Source of the DNA: Halosaccharopolyspora lacisalsi
Lineage (GTDB): Bacteria; Actinomycetota; Actinomycetes; Mycobacteriales; Pseudonocardiaceae
Direction of reading: 5' to 3'
Length of the DNA: 64,000 nt
Assembly: GCF_014137975.1 (NCBI RefSeq)
Contig: NZ_JACGWZ010000002.1
Span: 248,001-312,000 of the forward strand
Shown: positions 43,333 to 52,632 of the stretch, piece after piece
Numbering within the stretch: the first letter of the stretch is position 1
How the letters are laid out: every line of letters starts with the position of its first letter
The notes under the pieces: generated by a model
Told to the model about the DNA's origin: nothing
Databases searched by the model: none
Seen by the model: the letters and a program-made list of their open reading frames with translations, nothing else
Program-made: the position numbers and the translations under genes

Positions 43333-45114
43333 ATGGCCGCACTCCCGGAACGTGCCCGCCCCGACAGGCGGCAGGACAGCACCTTCGAGGTTGTTCTTCC
43401 GGGACAGCTGCCAGCAGCCGATGCCGTGCTCGCCAGGGCGAGTACGGAGAATTTCCCGGTGGCTTCGCGCATCCTGCCGCGACGGATCCGCCGACATCTG
43501 CTGGCGGTCTACGGCTACGTCAGACTCGTCGATTACGCTGGTGACGAGGCCTACGGTCCGCGTGAAGGTCTGCTCGACCTGCTGGAAGCCGATCTCAAAC
43601 GCGTCTACGACGGCACCGCGCGGATTCCGCTGGTGCGGGCGCTGGAACCGACGGTACACGAGTGCGGTATCCCGCGGGAGCTGCTCGGCCGGCTGATCGA
43701 GGCCAATCGCAGGGACCAGCACGTGCGGCGGTACCAGACCTTCGCCGAACTGCTGGACTACTGCGTCTACTCGGCCAATCCCATCGGGGAACTGGTGCTG
43801 CACATCTTCGACCGCGCCCGCCCGGAACTGGTCACGTTCTCGAACCGGGTCTGCACCGCGCTGCAGATCCTGGAGCACTGCCAGGACGTCGTCGAGGACT
43901 TCCAGCAGGACCGGGTGTACCTGCCCGCCGAGGACCGGGTGCGGTTCTGCTGTCCGGAGCAGGACCTGGCACGCCCCGCGGCCTCTCCCGAACTCCAGGC
44001 GCTGATCTGGTTCGAGGTCGACCGGGCGCGGCGGATGCTGGACGAGGGAACCGCGATGGTCGGTCGGCTCTCGGGGCTGGGACGGCTGGCCGTGGCCGGC
44101 TACGTAGCGGGTGGCCGCGCCACCGTGCGAGCCTTCGCCGACGCCGGACACGACCCGGTCGCGACCGAGGTGCGGCCGTCGAAGAAGCGAATCCTGTCGG
44201 AATGGGGCCGCGTGAGCGTGCTGGGACGAGCACCGCACCCGGGGCGCCGTGGTTCGGAACGGATACGCAGTGCCTACCGGCAGTGCGAGGAGATCACGCG
44301 AACCCAGGCCAGGAACTTCCACTACGGCATCCGATTGTTGCCCGGTCCGAAACGCCGTGCTCTCTCGGCGATCTACGCGTTCGCGCGCCGGGTGGACGAC
44401 ATCGGAGACGGTGAGCTGCCCGAGGAGCAGAAACTGCGGCGACTCGAACGCGCCCGCGGTGACATTCGCTCGATCGACATCGACTCCGAGGACCCGGTGC
44501 TGGTGGCGCTGGCCGATGCCGCGCACGTCCTGCCGATTCCGCTGGAGGCCTTCGACGACCTCATCGACGGGTGCGAGGCCGACGTGCACGGTCAGGAGTA
44601 CCGCACGTTCGAGGAACTGGTGACCTACTGCCGGCGCGTGGCCGGTTCGGTCGGGCGGCTCTCGCTGGGAGTGTTCGGGGCTTCGCAACCGGACGTGGCC
44701 AGTGGCCGCGCCGACGCGCTGGGAGTGGCGCTACAACTGACCAACATCCTGCGTGACGTGCTGGAGGACCGGTGCAACGGGCGGGTCTACCTGCCCACCG
44801 AGGAACTGGACCGTTTCGGGGTGCGGCTCGATCTCGTCGGCCACGGGATGCTGCTCGACGGCGGTGCGGCCCTGGACGAGCTGATCCGCTTCCAGGCGCG
44901 CCGCGCCGAGGAGTGGTATGCCGAGGGGCTGCGCCTGCTGCCGATGCTGGACCGGCGAAGTCGCGCGTGCTGTGCTTCCATGGCCGGTATCTACCACGAA
45001 TTGTTGCAGCGCATCATCGCCGATCCGCGCACGGCGATGCGCGGTCGGATGTCGTTGCCGGGTTGGCAGAAGGCCGCCGTCGCGGCCCGATCATTGGCGG
45101 GGATGACCCCGTGA
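43333..45114 (+). CDS. hpnCD: Fused HpnC-HpnD: squalene synthesis from farnesyl diphosphate
   Basis: 593 residues in one uninterrupted frame from ATG 43333. Residues 25-295 are HpnC-like (FPVASRILPRRIRRHLLAVYGYVR, D67-YAG-D71, CQDVVEDFQQDRVYLP). After a linker about 295-312 (VLGRAPHPGRRGSER), residues 313-590 are HpnD-like: YRQCEEITRTQARNFHYGIRLLP, RRVDDIGDGELP, and NILRDVLEDRCNGRVYLP. In known systems HpnD makes presqualene diphosphate and HpnC converts it to hydroxysqualene, which HpnE reduces to squalene; they are separate 280-300-residue proteins. Both aspartate-rich motifs of each half are present. First gene of the hopanoid operon, overlapping hpnE by 4 bases. Confidence 0.92.
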   Translation: MAALPERARPDRRQDSTFEVVLPGQLPAADAVLARASTENFPVASRILPRRIRRHLLAVYGYVRLVDYAGDEAYGPREGLLDLLEADLKRVYDGTARIPLVRALEPTVHECGIPRELLGRLIEANRRDQHVRRYQTFAELLDYCVYSANPIGELVLHIFDRARPELVTFSNRVCTALQILEHCQDVVEDFQQDRVYLPAEDRVRFCCPEQDLARPAASPELQALIWFEVDRARRMLDEGTAMVGRLSGLGRLAVAGYVAGGRATVRAFADAGHDPVATEVRPSKKRILSEWGRVSVLGRAPHPGRRGSERIRSAYRQCEEITRTQARNFHYGIRLLPGPKRRALSAIYAFARRVDDIGDGELPEEQKLRRLERARGDIRSIDIDSEDPVLVALADAAHVLPIPLEAFDDLIDGCEADVHGQEYRTFEELVTYCRRVAGSVGRLSLGVFGASQPDVASGRADALGVALQLTNILRDVLEDRCNGRVYLPTEELDRFGVRLDLVGHGMLLDGGAALDELIRFQARRAEEWYAEGLRLLPMLDRRSRACCASMAGIYHELLQRIIADPRTAMRGRMSLPGWQKAAVAARSLAGMTP

Positions 45115-46484
45115 CCCGCGACGGAGTGATCGTGATCGGCGGCGGCCTGGCCGGTGTGTCGACCGCGCTGCGCTGCCGAGACGCGGGTTTCTCCGTGACT
45201 CTGTTGGAGGCGCGCTCCCGCCTCGGCGGTGCCACCTACTCGTTCCTGCGGGGTGACCGGGAGGTCGACACGGGCCAGCACGTGCTGCTGCGCTGCTACT
45301 CGGCCTACACCGGGCTCCTGAGTCGGCTCGGGGTCCTCGAGGGGGTCGACTTCCAGTCGCGCTTTCGCGTCCCGATGGTGCGACCCGGACAACGCCCCTG
45401 GGTGGTGCGCCGCGGAGGGTTACCCGCCCCCGCCCACCTGCTACCGGTATTGCTCGGCCACCGCGCCCTGACACCGCGTCAGCGCGTGCGTGCAGCGTCC
45501 ACGGCACTGGCGTTGCAGCGGCTCGACCCGGACGATCCGGTGCTGGACCGGGTCAGTTTCGGTCAGTGGCTGCGCGCCAGGGCCGAGCCCGAGGAGAACG
45601 TCCGGGCGCTGTGGGGGCTGCTCATCGTGGCCGCGCTCAACGCCGAGCCGGAGGACGCCTCGCTGGCACTGGCCGTGCGCGTTTTCCGCACCGGAGTACT
45701 GGACGGCGTCCGCGGCGGCGACATCGGTGTTCCCCGACGGCCGCTCGGACAGTTGCACGACCTGCCCGCCCGCGAGGTCCTGACCCGCGACGGAGCGGAA
45801 GTGCGGCTCCGCACGAAGGCGCTGTCGGTGCGACCCACCGAAACGGGCCTGAACGTGGAGGTGGACACCGGGCGCGATCGCGACGGCCCCGCCGAACTGG
45901 AGGCCGCGGCGGTCGTGGTCGCCGTCCCCCACACCGCGGCCACCCGGCTGCTCGAACCGGTGCTCCCGGAGGCGGGGCAGTGGTCGGACCTGTCGGCGGC
46001 ACCGATCGTCAACGTCCACATCCAGTTCGACCGGGTGGTCACCGAAGAACCCATGACGGCGGCGCTGGACTCGCCGGTGCAGTGGATCTTCGATCGAAGC
46101 GCGGCCGCCGGCGTCCGCGACGGCCAGTACCTCGTGATCTCGTTGTCCGCGGCGCATTCGTTCGTCACCGCGCGCTCGAGGGAGCTGCGTGATGTCTTCC
46201 TTCCCGCGTTGGGCGAACTGCTGCCGCGAGTGCGGCAGGCCGAGGTGCTGGACTTCTTCGTCACTCGCGAACCCGCCGCGACCTTCCTGGCCGCCCCGGG
46301 AACCCGCGAGATCCGCCCACCCGCACGCACCCGCGTTCCCGGACTGTTCCTGGCCGGAGCATGGACGGCCACCGGTTGGCCGGACACGCTCGAAGGAGCG
46401 GTCCGCAGCGGTGACCGTGCCGCCGAAGCCGTAGAGCTCCTCCTGAGTGTCGATCGCCGTAGTGGCGTGGAGGTAACCCCATGA
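45111..46484 (+). CDS. hpnE: FAD-dependent hydroxysqualene dehydroxylase
   Basis: 457 residues from GTG 45111. N-terminal dinucleotide fold VIVIGGGLAGVSTALRCRDAGFSVTLLEARSRLGG (in two parts), then GQHVLLRCYSAYTGLL, and the C-terminal FAD signature VPGLFLAGAWTATGWPDTLEGAVRSG. Amine-oxidase/desaturase superfamily; reduces hydroxysqualene from HpnC to squalene. GTGA overlap with the hpnCD fusion, ATGA overlap with the prenyl synthase. Confidence 0.93.
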   Translation: MTRDGVIVIGGGLAGVSTALRCRDAGFSVTLLEARSRLGGATYSFLRGDREVDTGQHVLLRCYSAYTGLLSRLGVLEGVDFQSRFRVPMVRPGQRPWVVRRGGLPAPAHLLPVLLGHRALTPRQRVRAASTALALQRLDPDDPVLDRVSFGQWLRARAEPEENVRALWGLLIVAALNAEPEDASLALAVRVFRTGVLDGVRGGDIGVPRRPLGQLHDLPAREVLTRDGAEVRLRTKALSVRPTETGLNVEVDTGRDRDGPAELEAAAVVVAVPHTAATRLLEPVLPEAGQWSDLSAAPIVNVHIQFDRVVTEEPMTAALDSPVQWIFDRSAAAGVRDGQYLVISLSAAHSFVTARSRELRDVFLPALGELLPRVRQAEVLDFFVTREPAATFLAAPGTREIRPPARTRVPGLFLAGAWTATGWPDTLEGAVRSGDRAAEAVELLLSVDRRSGVEVTP

Positions 46485-47491
46485 CCGCGACCATCCCCAC
46501 CGCGCTGGCGACCGCGCGGGAACTCGTCGACCCGGAGCTGCGCAAGGCCGTCAGCAGACTCGACCCGGACCTGCGCCGGGTGAGCGAGTACCACTTCGGA
46601 TGGGTCAACGCCGACGGCGTTCCCGAAGTCCGCCAGGGCAAGGCGCTCCGGCCCGCGCTGGTGTTGTTGTCGGCCCGGGCAGGGGGTGGCGCCCACGATC
46701 AGGTGCTCCCCGTGGCCGCGGCGGTGGAACTGGTTCACAACTTCTCGCTGCTGCACGACGACCTCATGGACGGTGATCAGGAGCGTCGGCACCGGCCCAC
46801 CGCGTGGAAGGTCTTCGGCCGTTCCTCGGCCCTGCTGGCCGGTGACGCGCTGCTGGGCCTGGCCACGGAGACGGTGCTGGAGACGTCCTCCCCGCAGGTG
46901 ATCGACGCGGCGCGGGCACTGACGAGCACGATCGGCAAACTCATCACCGGCCAGTCCGCCGACCTGAACTTCGAGCAGCGCATGGACGTCACCCTCGACG
47001 AGTGCCTGCGCATGGTCGAGGGAAAGACCGGGGCACTGCTGGGATGCGCCGCCTCGATCGGCGCGCTGTTCGTGTCCGCCCCGGCTGAGACGGTCGCTCG
47101 ACTGCACGCCTTCGGTACCGAACTGGGGATGGCTTTCCAGCTCGTCGACGACCTGCTCGGGCTGTGGGGCGACCCGGAAGTGACCGGTAAGCCGGTGCTG
47201 TCCGACCTGCGCGCCCGCAAGCAGTCCCTGCCGGTGGTGCACGCGCTCGACTCCGGCACCGCCGCCGGCAGGCGGTTGCGGGAGCTGTACTCGCAAGCGC
47301 AACCGCTGGAGGAGCGACAGCTGCGGGAAGCGGCCGAGATGGTGCAGCGGGCCGGTTCGCACGAGTGGGCGCAGGTCGAGTGCGAACGGAGGTTCACCAC
47401 GGCCCATCAGCATCTCGAACTCGCCGGTTGTGACACCGCGACCGAAGGACTGACCGAACTCGCCGATTTCATTGTGCGGAGGCAATGGTGA
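46481..47491 (+). CDS. Polyprenyl diphosphate synthase (farnesyl/geranylgeranyl type)
   Basis: 336 residues. First aspartate-rich motif D93-DLMD-97 in LLHDDLMDGDQERR, substrate-binding GKALRPALVLLSA, and second motif QLVDDLLGLWGD. It condenses isopentenyl diphosphate with allylic diphosphates. In the hopanoid operon it most likely supplies farnesyl diphosphate for the HpnCD fusion. Product length cannot be fixed from sequence alone. Its stop overlaps the start of shc. Confidence 0.92.
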   Translation: MTATIPTALATARELVDPELRKAVSRLDPDLRRVSEYHFGWVNADGVPEVRQGKALRPALVLLSARAGGGAHDQVLPVAAAVELVHNFSLLHDDLMDGDQERRHRPTAWKVFGRSSALLAGDALLGLATETVLETSSPQVIDAARALTSTIGKLITGQSADLNFEQRMDVTLDECLRMVEGKTGALLGCAASIGALFVSAPAETVARLHAFGTELGMAFQLVDDLLGLWGDPEVTGKPVLSDLRARKQSLPVVHALDSGTAAGRRLRELYSQAQPLEERQLREAAEMVQRAGSHEWAQVECERRFTTAHQHLELAGCDTATEGLTELADFIVRRQW

Positions 47492-49440
47492 CGGACTCGC
47501 TACGACGGGAAACCGAACGAACCGAGGTCATCGAGAGGGACTTCGATGAACACGTCCCCGTGTCCGATCGGGGAGTGACCGCGCTGGCCGCGGGACGCGA
47601 TCACATGCTGTCGCTGCAGCACCCCGGCGGATGGTGGAAGGGTGAGCTGCAGACCAACGTGACCATGGACGTCGAGGACCTGCTGCTGCGGCAGTTCCTG
47701 GGAATCCGCACCGAGACCGAGACCGCCGAGGCCGCACGCTGGATCCGCTCCCAGCAACGCGCCGACGGAACCTGGGGAAACTACTACGGGGCGCCGGGAG
47801 ATCTCTCCACCACGGTCGAGGCGTACGTGGCCCTCAAGCTCGCCGGTGACTCCGTCGACGACGAGCACATGGCCCTGGCCCGCCGCTGGATCCTGGAACA
47901 GGGCGGCATAGAGCGCACCCGCGTGTTCACCCGGATCTGGCTGGCGCTGTTCGGCGAATGGTCCTGGGAGAAGCTGCCGGCCATGCCGCCGGAGCTCATC
48001 CTGCTACCACCGTGGTTTCCGCTCAACGTCGCCGACTGGGGGTGCTGGGCACGTCAGACGATCGTGCCGCTGACCGTGGTGTGCACGATGAAGCCCCGGC
48101 GCGAGCTGGGCATCACCGTCACCGAGCTCAGGAGCGGGCGGGTGCCCGCAGCGTCGAAAGCTCCGCTGCTGTCCTGGGAACGGGGCTTCAACGGGCTGGA
48201 TCGCGTGCTGCACCGGTACCACCGGCATTCCGTGCGGTGGCTGCGGCGTCACTCGATGCGCCGAGCCGCCGAGTGGATCGTGGCACGGCAGGAGGCCGAC
48301 GGATGCTGGGGCGGAATCCAGCCCCCGTGGGTGTACTCGCTGCTGGCGCTGAACCTGCTGGGCTACCCGCTGGATCACCCCGTGATGCGGGAGGGGGTGA
48401 GCGGGCTGGAAGGCTTCCTCATCCGGGAGCCGACCGAAAGCGGCGTGGTGCGCCGGTTGGAGGCGTGCCAGTCCCCGGTCTGGGACACCGTGCTGGGAAT
48501 CCAGGCGCTCTGCGACGCCGGTGTGCCCGCCGACCACGAAGCGCTGCGCAGCGCGGGCGAGTTCGTCCGTTCCGAGGAGATCAGGGTTCGCGGTGACTGG
48601 GCGGTGCGCCGACCCGAACTGGCACCGAGTGGCTGGGCCTTCGAGTTCGAAAACGACGGCTACCCCGATGTCGACGACACCGCCGAGGCGCTGCTGGCGC
48701 TGGACCGCATCGGCGATCCCGACGACGAGGCCACCCGGTCGGCGATCACGCGAGGCGAGCAGTGGCTGCGCGGTATGCAGTCCCGCGACGGTGGCTGGGC
48801 CGCTTTCGACGCCGACAACACGCGGGAACTCGTGAACAAGTTGCCGTTCTGCGACTTCGGCGCCGTCATCGACCCGCCCTCGGCCGACGTCACCGCCCAC
48901 GTGGTCGAAGCGCTGTGCACGGTCGGCAGCGGACAGGACGACGTGGTGGGCAAGGGGGTGCGATGGTTGCTCACCCACCAGGAGGCCGACGGATCGTGGT
49001 ACGGCCGCTGGGGCGCCAACCACGTCTACGGCACGGGAGCGGTGGTTCCCGCCCTGGTGCGCTCGGGCCTGCTGCCCGAGCACGCCGCCCTGCAACGAGC
49101 GTCGCGGTGGCTGGAGACGCACCAGAACGACGACGGGGGGTGGGGCGAGGACATGAGGTCCTACGACGACCCGAGCTGGATCGGCCACGGCACCTCCACG
49201 GCCTCCCAGACGGCTTGGGCACTGATGGCCCTGCTCGCCCTCGGCCGCCACGACACCGAGGTGGTCCGCGCCGGCGTCGACTACCTGGTCACCACCCAGC
49301 TGCCGGACGGGAGCTGGGACGAACCGCAGTTCACCGGTACCGGATTCCCCGGCGACTTCTACATCAACTACCACCTGTACCGCCAGATATTCCCCCTCAA
49401 CGCGCTCGGCCGGTACCGCACGGCCGTGGAGGGCGGGTAG
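47488..49440 (+). CDS. shc: Squalene-hopene cyclase
   Basis: 650 residues from GTG 47488 (GGAGG upstream; ATG 47485 is too close to it). Catalytic DxDD motif D394-V-DD in GYPDVDDTAEALLALDR, and many QW repeats (QRADGTWGNYYG, QEADGCWGGIQPPWVYS, QSRDGGWAAFDADN, QEADGSWYGRWGANHVYGTG, QLPDGSWDEPQFTGTGFPGDFYINYHLYR in parts). Membrane-associated alpha/alpha barrel that cyclises squalene to hopene and hopanol. Length is normal. Confidence 0.96.
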   Translation: MTDSLRRETERTEVIERDFDEHVPVSDRGVTALAAGRDHMLSLQHPGGWWKGELQTNVTMDVEDLLLRQFLGIRTETETAEAARWIRSQQRADGTWGNYYGAPGDLSTTVEAYVALKLAGDSVDDEHMALARRWILEQGGIERTRVFTRIWLALFGEWSWEKLPAMPPELILLPPWFPLNVADWGCWARQTIVPLTVVCTMKPRRELGITVTELRSGRVPAASKAPLLSWERGFNGLDRVLHRYHRHSVRWLRRHSMRRAAEWIVARQEADGCWGGIQPPWVYSLLALNLLGYPLDHPVMREGVSGLEGFLIREPTESGVVRRLEACQSPVWDTVLGIQALCDAGVPADHEALRSAGEFVRSEEIRVRGDWAVRRPELAPSGWAFEFENDGYPDVDDTAEALLALDRIGDPDDEATRSAITRGEQWLRGMQSRDGGWAAFDADNTRELVNKLPFCDFGAVIDPPSADVTAHVVEALCTVGSGQDDVVGKGVRWLLTHQEADGSWYGRWGANHVYGTGAVVPALVRSGLLPEHAALQRASRWLETHQNDDGGWGEDMRSYDDPSWIGHGTSTASQTAWALMALLALGRHDTEVVRAGVDYLVTTQLPDGSWDEPQFTGTGFPGDFYINYHLYRQIFPLNALGRYRTAVEGG

Positions 49441-49446
49441 TCGACC

Positions 49447-50070
49447 ATGAGCACGGGATTACTGGTATGCGCGCCGTTGCACGTGGAGGCGTGGGCACTT
49501 CGCCGTGACCTGGGTAGCCGCACGGTGCGCCGCACCGGCTACGGGGTGCGGCGCAGTGCCCGCAGCGCCGTACGACTGCTCCACCACCCCGGACACGCAC
49601 TGGCCGTGGCCGGGGTGGCCGGCGGCATCGATCCAGCCGTGCGAAGTGGCGACGTCGTCGTGGCCGACGACCTGCTGGGCGCGGACGGCACTGTCGTACG
49701 CACCTGTCGCAGCGCGCGATTGGTCGAGGAGCTGCGGCGGCGGGGACTGACCGTGCACTGCGGACCGATCGTGACCGCGGATCGTCTCGTGCGCGGCGCC
49801 GAGCGTCCCGAATGGAGCCGTACCGAGGCCATCGCCGTGGACATGGAGTCGGCGGTGCTGGCCGGTGCCGCCGGGGACCGCGCGTTCGCGGTGGTCCGTG
49901 TCGCGGTGGACACGGTGTGTGAACCACTCCTGAATCCGGGCACTCCCCGGCGGGGATGGGCGGCGCTTCGACAGCTGCGCCGCACGGCGGGGCCACTGGC
50001 TCGCTGGGCGAGTTCGGTGGCCCCTCCCGACGAAGAAATTCACTCCACTCGGACCCGAGAGGTGTCGTGA
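49447..50070 (+). CDS. hpnG: Hopanoid nucleosidase/phosphorylase HpnG
   Basis: 207 residues. Nucleoside-phosphorylase-like fold: LLVCAPLHVEAWALRRDLG, the ALAVAGVAGGIDPAVRSGDVVVADDL core, and VDMESAVLAGAAGDRAFAVVRVAVDT. HpnG removes adenine from adenosylhopane to give (phospho)ribosylhopane, the second step of side-chain formation. It sits directly before hpnH with a one-base stop/start overlap. Confidence 0.88.
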   Translation: MSTGLLVCAPLHVEAWALRRDLGSRTVRRTGYGVRRSARSAVRLLHHPGHALAVAGVAGGIDPAVRSGDVVVADDLLGADGTVVRTCRSARLVEELRRRGLTVHCGPIVTADRLVRGAERPEWSRTEAIAVDMESAVLAGAAGDRAFAVVRVAVDTVCEPLLNPGTPRRGWAALRQLRRTAGPLARWASSVAPPDEEIHSTRTREVS

Positions 50071-51071
50071 TGGGCATTCCAGTACGTCAGGCCGCCCGCG
50101 TTGGCGCGTATCTGCTCAAGCAGAAGATCGCTCGCCGGGAGAAGTTCGCGCTGACCCTCGAACTGGAGCCACTGTTCGCCTGCAACCTCGCTTGCGAGGG
50201 CTGCGGCAAGATCCAGCACCCCGCCAATGTGCTCAAGCAACGCATGTCGGTGGAGGATGCCGTCGGGGCCGCCGAGGAGTGCGGAGCCCCGGTGGTCTCC
50301 ATCGCGGGCGGGGAACCACTGATGCACCCCCAGATCGAGGAGATGATCGAGGAGCTGATCAAGCGCAAGAAGTTCGTGTACCTGTGCACAAACGCGCTGC
50401 TGATGCCCCGCAAGATCGACAAGATTCGCCCGTCGCCGTACTTCGCGTGGGCGGTGCACATCGACGGGCTCGAGGAGCGCCACGACGCCTCGGTGGACAA
50501 GGAGGGTGTGTTCGCCCAGGCGGTGGACAACATCCGCGACGCCCAGAACAGGGGATTTCGGGTCACGACCAACAGCACGTTCTTCAGCACCGACACGCCG
50601 CAGACCGTGATCGACGTGCTGGACTATCTGAACAACGACCTCAAGGTCGATCAGATGATGCTCTCGCCCGCCTACGCCTACGACAAGGCGCCCGATCAGG
50701 ATCACTTCCTCGGCGTCGAGGAGACCCGCGAGCTGTTCCGCAAGGCCTTCGCGGAGGGCAGGCGCAAGAAGTGGCGCTTCAACCACTCTCCGCTGTTCCT
50801 GGACTTCCTCGAGGGCAAGGTCGACTTCGGGTGTACGGCGTGGGCGATCCCGTCGTACTCGCTGTACGGCTGGCAGAAGCCCTGCTACCTCATGGCCGAC
50901 GGCTACGCGCAGTCCTACCAGGAGCTGCTGGATGAGACGGACTGGGAGTCCTACGGGCGGGGACGCGACCCGCGGTGTGCGAACTGCATGGCCCACTGCG
51001 GTTACGAGCCGACCTCCGTGATGGCCACGATGGGCTCGCTGAAGGAGTCGCTGCGTGCGGTGAGGGGGTAG
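50070..51071 (+). CDS. hpnH: Adenosyl-hopene transferase HpnH (radical SAM)
   Basis: 333 residues from ATG 50070. Radical-SAM cluster motif C38-x3-C42-x2-C45 in ACNLACEGCGKIQHP, GGEP motif IAGGEPLMHPQIEEM, and a C-terminal cysteine group (PRCANCMAHCGYEP). It adds a 5'-deoxyadenosyl radical to diploptene to make adenosylhopane. Last gene of the operon. The usual downstream partners (ispH, hpnO and so on) are not here. Confidence 0.95.
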   Translation: MGIPVRQAARVGAYLLKQKIARREKFALTLELEPLFACNLACEGCGKIQHPANVLKQRMSVEDAVGAAEECGAPVVSIAGGEPLMHPQIEEMIEELIKRKKFVYLCTNALLMPRKIDKIRPSPYFAWAVHIDGLEERHDASVDKEGVFAQAVDNIRDAQNRGFRVTTNSTFFSTDTPQTVIDVLDYLNNDLKVDQMMLSPAYAYDKAPDQDHFLGVEETRELFRKAFAEGRRKKWRFNHSPLFLDFLEGKVDFGCTAWAIPSYSLYGWQKPCYLMADGYAQSYQELLDETDWESYGRGRDPRCANCMAHCGYEPTSVMATMGSLKESLRAVRG

Positions 51072-51394
51072 TGGACTGTTCGGCGGATCGCCGTGTGATC
51101 CGTGCTGCGCTCTCCCCTGAAGGACCTTGGTCGTGATGGCGAAAACCAAGCCGGTCGATCAGGGACCTGTATTTCCTGCTGCGGTAGGCGTCCTCCCAGA
51201 GTTGCGGGGCGACGTGAAACGAGCCCGCTGGCACCCCGCCTAAGACCAGCCACGCCGGCAACGGGTATCGCCACGGGAAGGCCGCACCACCGGGGTGGTC
51301 AACGTTGCGTAGCAATACGCAACTCAGGGAGTGCGCGTTTTTAAACACTTTCTGAACGGTTGACCGGCGGATTGCTGGCAACACTGGATGGGGC
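51072..51394. other. Intergenic region after hpnH
   Basis: This 323-base gap contains an inverted repeat CGGATC (51084-51089) and GATCCG (51097-51102) just after the hpnH stop, perhaps a weak terminator. On the minus strand there are short translated pieces (PAWLVLGGVPAGSFHVAPQLWEDAYRSRKYR, then LIDRLVFAITTKVLQ in another frame) that look like a decayed coding sequence. I cannot name a family and see no intact gene. Confidence 0.4.
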
Positions 51395-51973
51395 GTGGCA
51401 GCCGTGGGATGTCGCATGGTGCTGCGTGCTCCCGTCCCCGCGGTGCTGTGGTTGACCACAGGGCTGCTGGTGGTGCGCACGATCATCGGCGTCACCACCG
51501 GCGGCGTGTTCTTCTGCTTTCTGCGATCCGGTCTGCAGAATCTCCTGATCGCTTTCTGCCTGCTGGCCGGCCTGCCCTTCGAACGCACGTTGCTGGGCAG
51601 GCTCGCCAACGACCTCTGCGCATTCCCGGCGGCTTTGACCGGCGATGCCCGCGTTCACCGGTTCTTCAGAAGGGCCTCGGTGCTGTGAGCCCTGGTGTTC
51701 GTCACCAACGGCGCGGCGATCCCGTGGACACTGGCGCGGGCCACGTTCGAGGATTTCCTGCTGGTCACCACCGCCGGTTCGTGCGCCTTGGTCGGCGTCG
51801 CCGCCGTGGTCTCGCTGCTGTGGACCCGCCGGGAACTGCGTGGTGCGGGCGTCCGGCCGCGTCTGCGCCCGAACCCCGCATGGCCTGAACGACCCGGGGT
51901 GCCGTACACGGCCGAAGTCGTGTACGGCACCCCGGTGCGGCGACCGGAAGAACTCGGTCAGGCCGCGAGGTAG
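51395..51973 (+). pseudogene. VC0807/septation-A-like membrane protein with an internal opal codon
   Basis: From 51395: MAAVGCRMVLRAPVPAVLWLTTGLLVVRTIIG and RSGLQNLLIAFCLLAGLPFERTLLGRLANDLC, then RRASVL followed by TGA at 51686-51688. The same frame continues ALVFVTNGAAIPWTLARATFEDFLLVTTAGSCALVGVAAVVSLLW. The two halves read as one protein of about 180 residues with four or five helices, with the stop where a Trp codon (TGG) would fit. The upstream end also looks short. The frame then runs through a strong hairpin at 51896, so its 3' end is also doubtful. A fusion of two small proteins is less likely. Confidence 0.55.
51896..51933. terminator. Strong hairpin between broken membrane gene and lipase
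   Basis: Perfect 15-base arms, GGGGTGCCGTACACG (51896-51910) and CGTGTACGGCACCCC (51919-51933), with an eight-base loop, 25 bases beyond the lipase stop on the minus strand. Serves the convergent pair; no U tract. Confidence 0.65.
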
Positions 51974-52632
51974 TCGCTCACCTCCGAGAGGACTTCGGTG
52001 TTGCTCAGGAAACCGATATGGGTCTCGCAGGTCACTCGGGTGTTCGTAGCTCCCTCCACCTTGGTGCTGGTGTAGGGGATGATGACGCCGTCGCAGGGCG
52101 AGAACCAGGTGCGGTAGCCGACGTCGCCGGGAGTCTCGTCACCGGAGTTGAGCTCGCGGAGGAAGTCCGATCCGGGGAGCATCTCCCGGCACGAGGCGAA
52201 GACGGTGCAGCTGGATGCGTAAGTGGTGCCGTGATTGGCACCCGCCAGGGAGGCCCACTGGTCGACGTGGCTTGTGCCGCCCAACTCGTTGGTGTACCAG
52301 CGGGTTACCAGGCCGCCCATCGAGTGGTTGACGAGATCTACCTCGTCGGCTCCGGTGCGGTCGAGAACGTCGCGGACGTAGTCGGCCAACCCGGAGGCGC
52401 TGGCCTCGTTGGACTGGTTGTAGTCGTACTCGTAGGCGAACAGCTGGTCGGCGCTGTAGCCGTTGGCGCGAAACACCGTTTCGGCCGTTGTCCAGTTGGA
52501 CGCGCTGCCGGTGTAGCCGTGCACGAAGATGACGGGGTCGTTCGTCGCTGAGTTCGTCGCCGCGTTCGCCGCTGCCGGGGCGAGGGCGACGAAGGCGACA
52601 GCGGTCAGGAGGATGCCGAGAATCCGGCGCAT
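51958..52632 (-). CDS. Secreted triacylglycerol lipase/esterase
   Basis: 224 residues. Sec signal peptide (RRILGILLTAVAFVALAPAAANA, cleavage about 24). Oxyanion-hole motif PVIFVHGYTGSASNW, nucleophile S104 in VNHSMGGLV, Asp in the FSPCDGVIIPYTST segment and His in CETHIGFL. Four cysteines in the mature part would pair as disulfides (SSCTVFASC; SPC and TC). Resembles Streptomyces/Bacillus LipA-type small lipases. Divergent from the large LuxR regulator, a pairing that suggests control by it. Confidence 0.88.
   Translation of the reverse strand: MRRILGILLTAVAFVALAPAAANAATNSATNDPVIFVHGYTGSASNWTTAETVFRANGYSADQLFAYEYDYNQSNEASASGLADYVRDVLDRTGADEVDLVNHSMGGLVTRWYTNELGGTSHVDQWASLAGANHGTTYASSCTVFASCREMLPGSDFLRELNSGDETPGDVGYRTWFSPCDGVIIPYTSTKVEGATNTRVTCETHIGFLSNTEVLSEVSDYLAA

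Noticed and set aside
45563-47485. 640-codon minus-strand open frame
   Set aside because: Antisense to hpnE and the prenyl synthase, both well supported.
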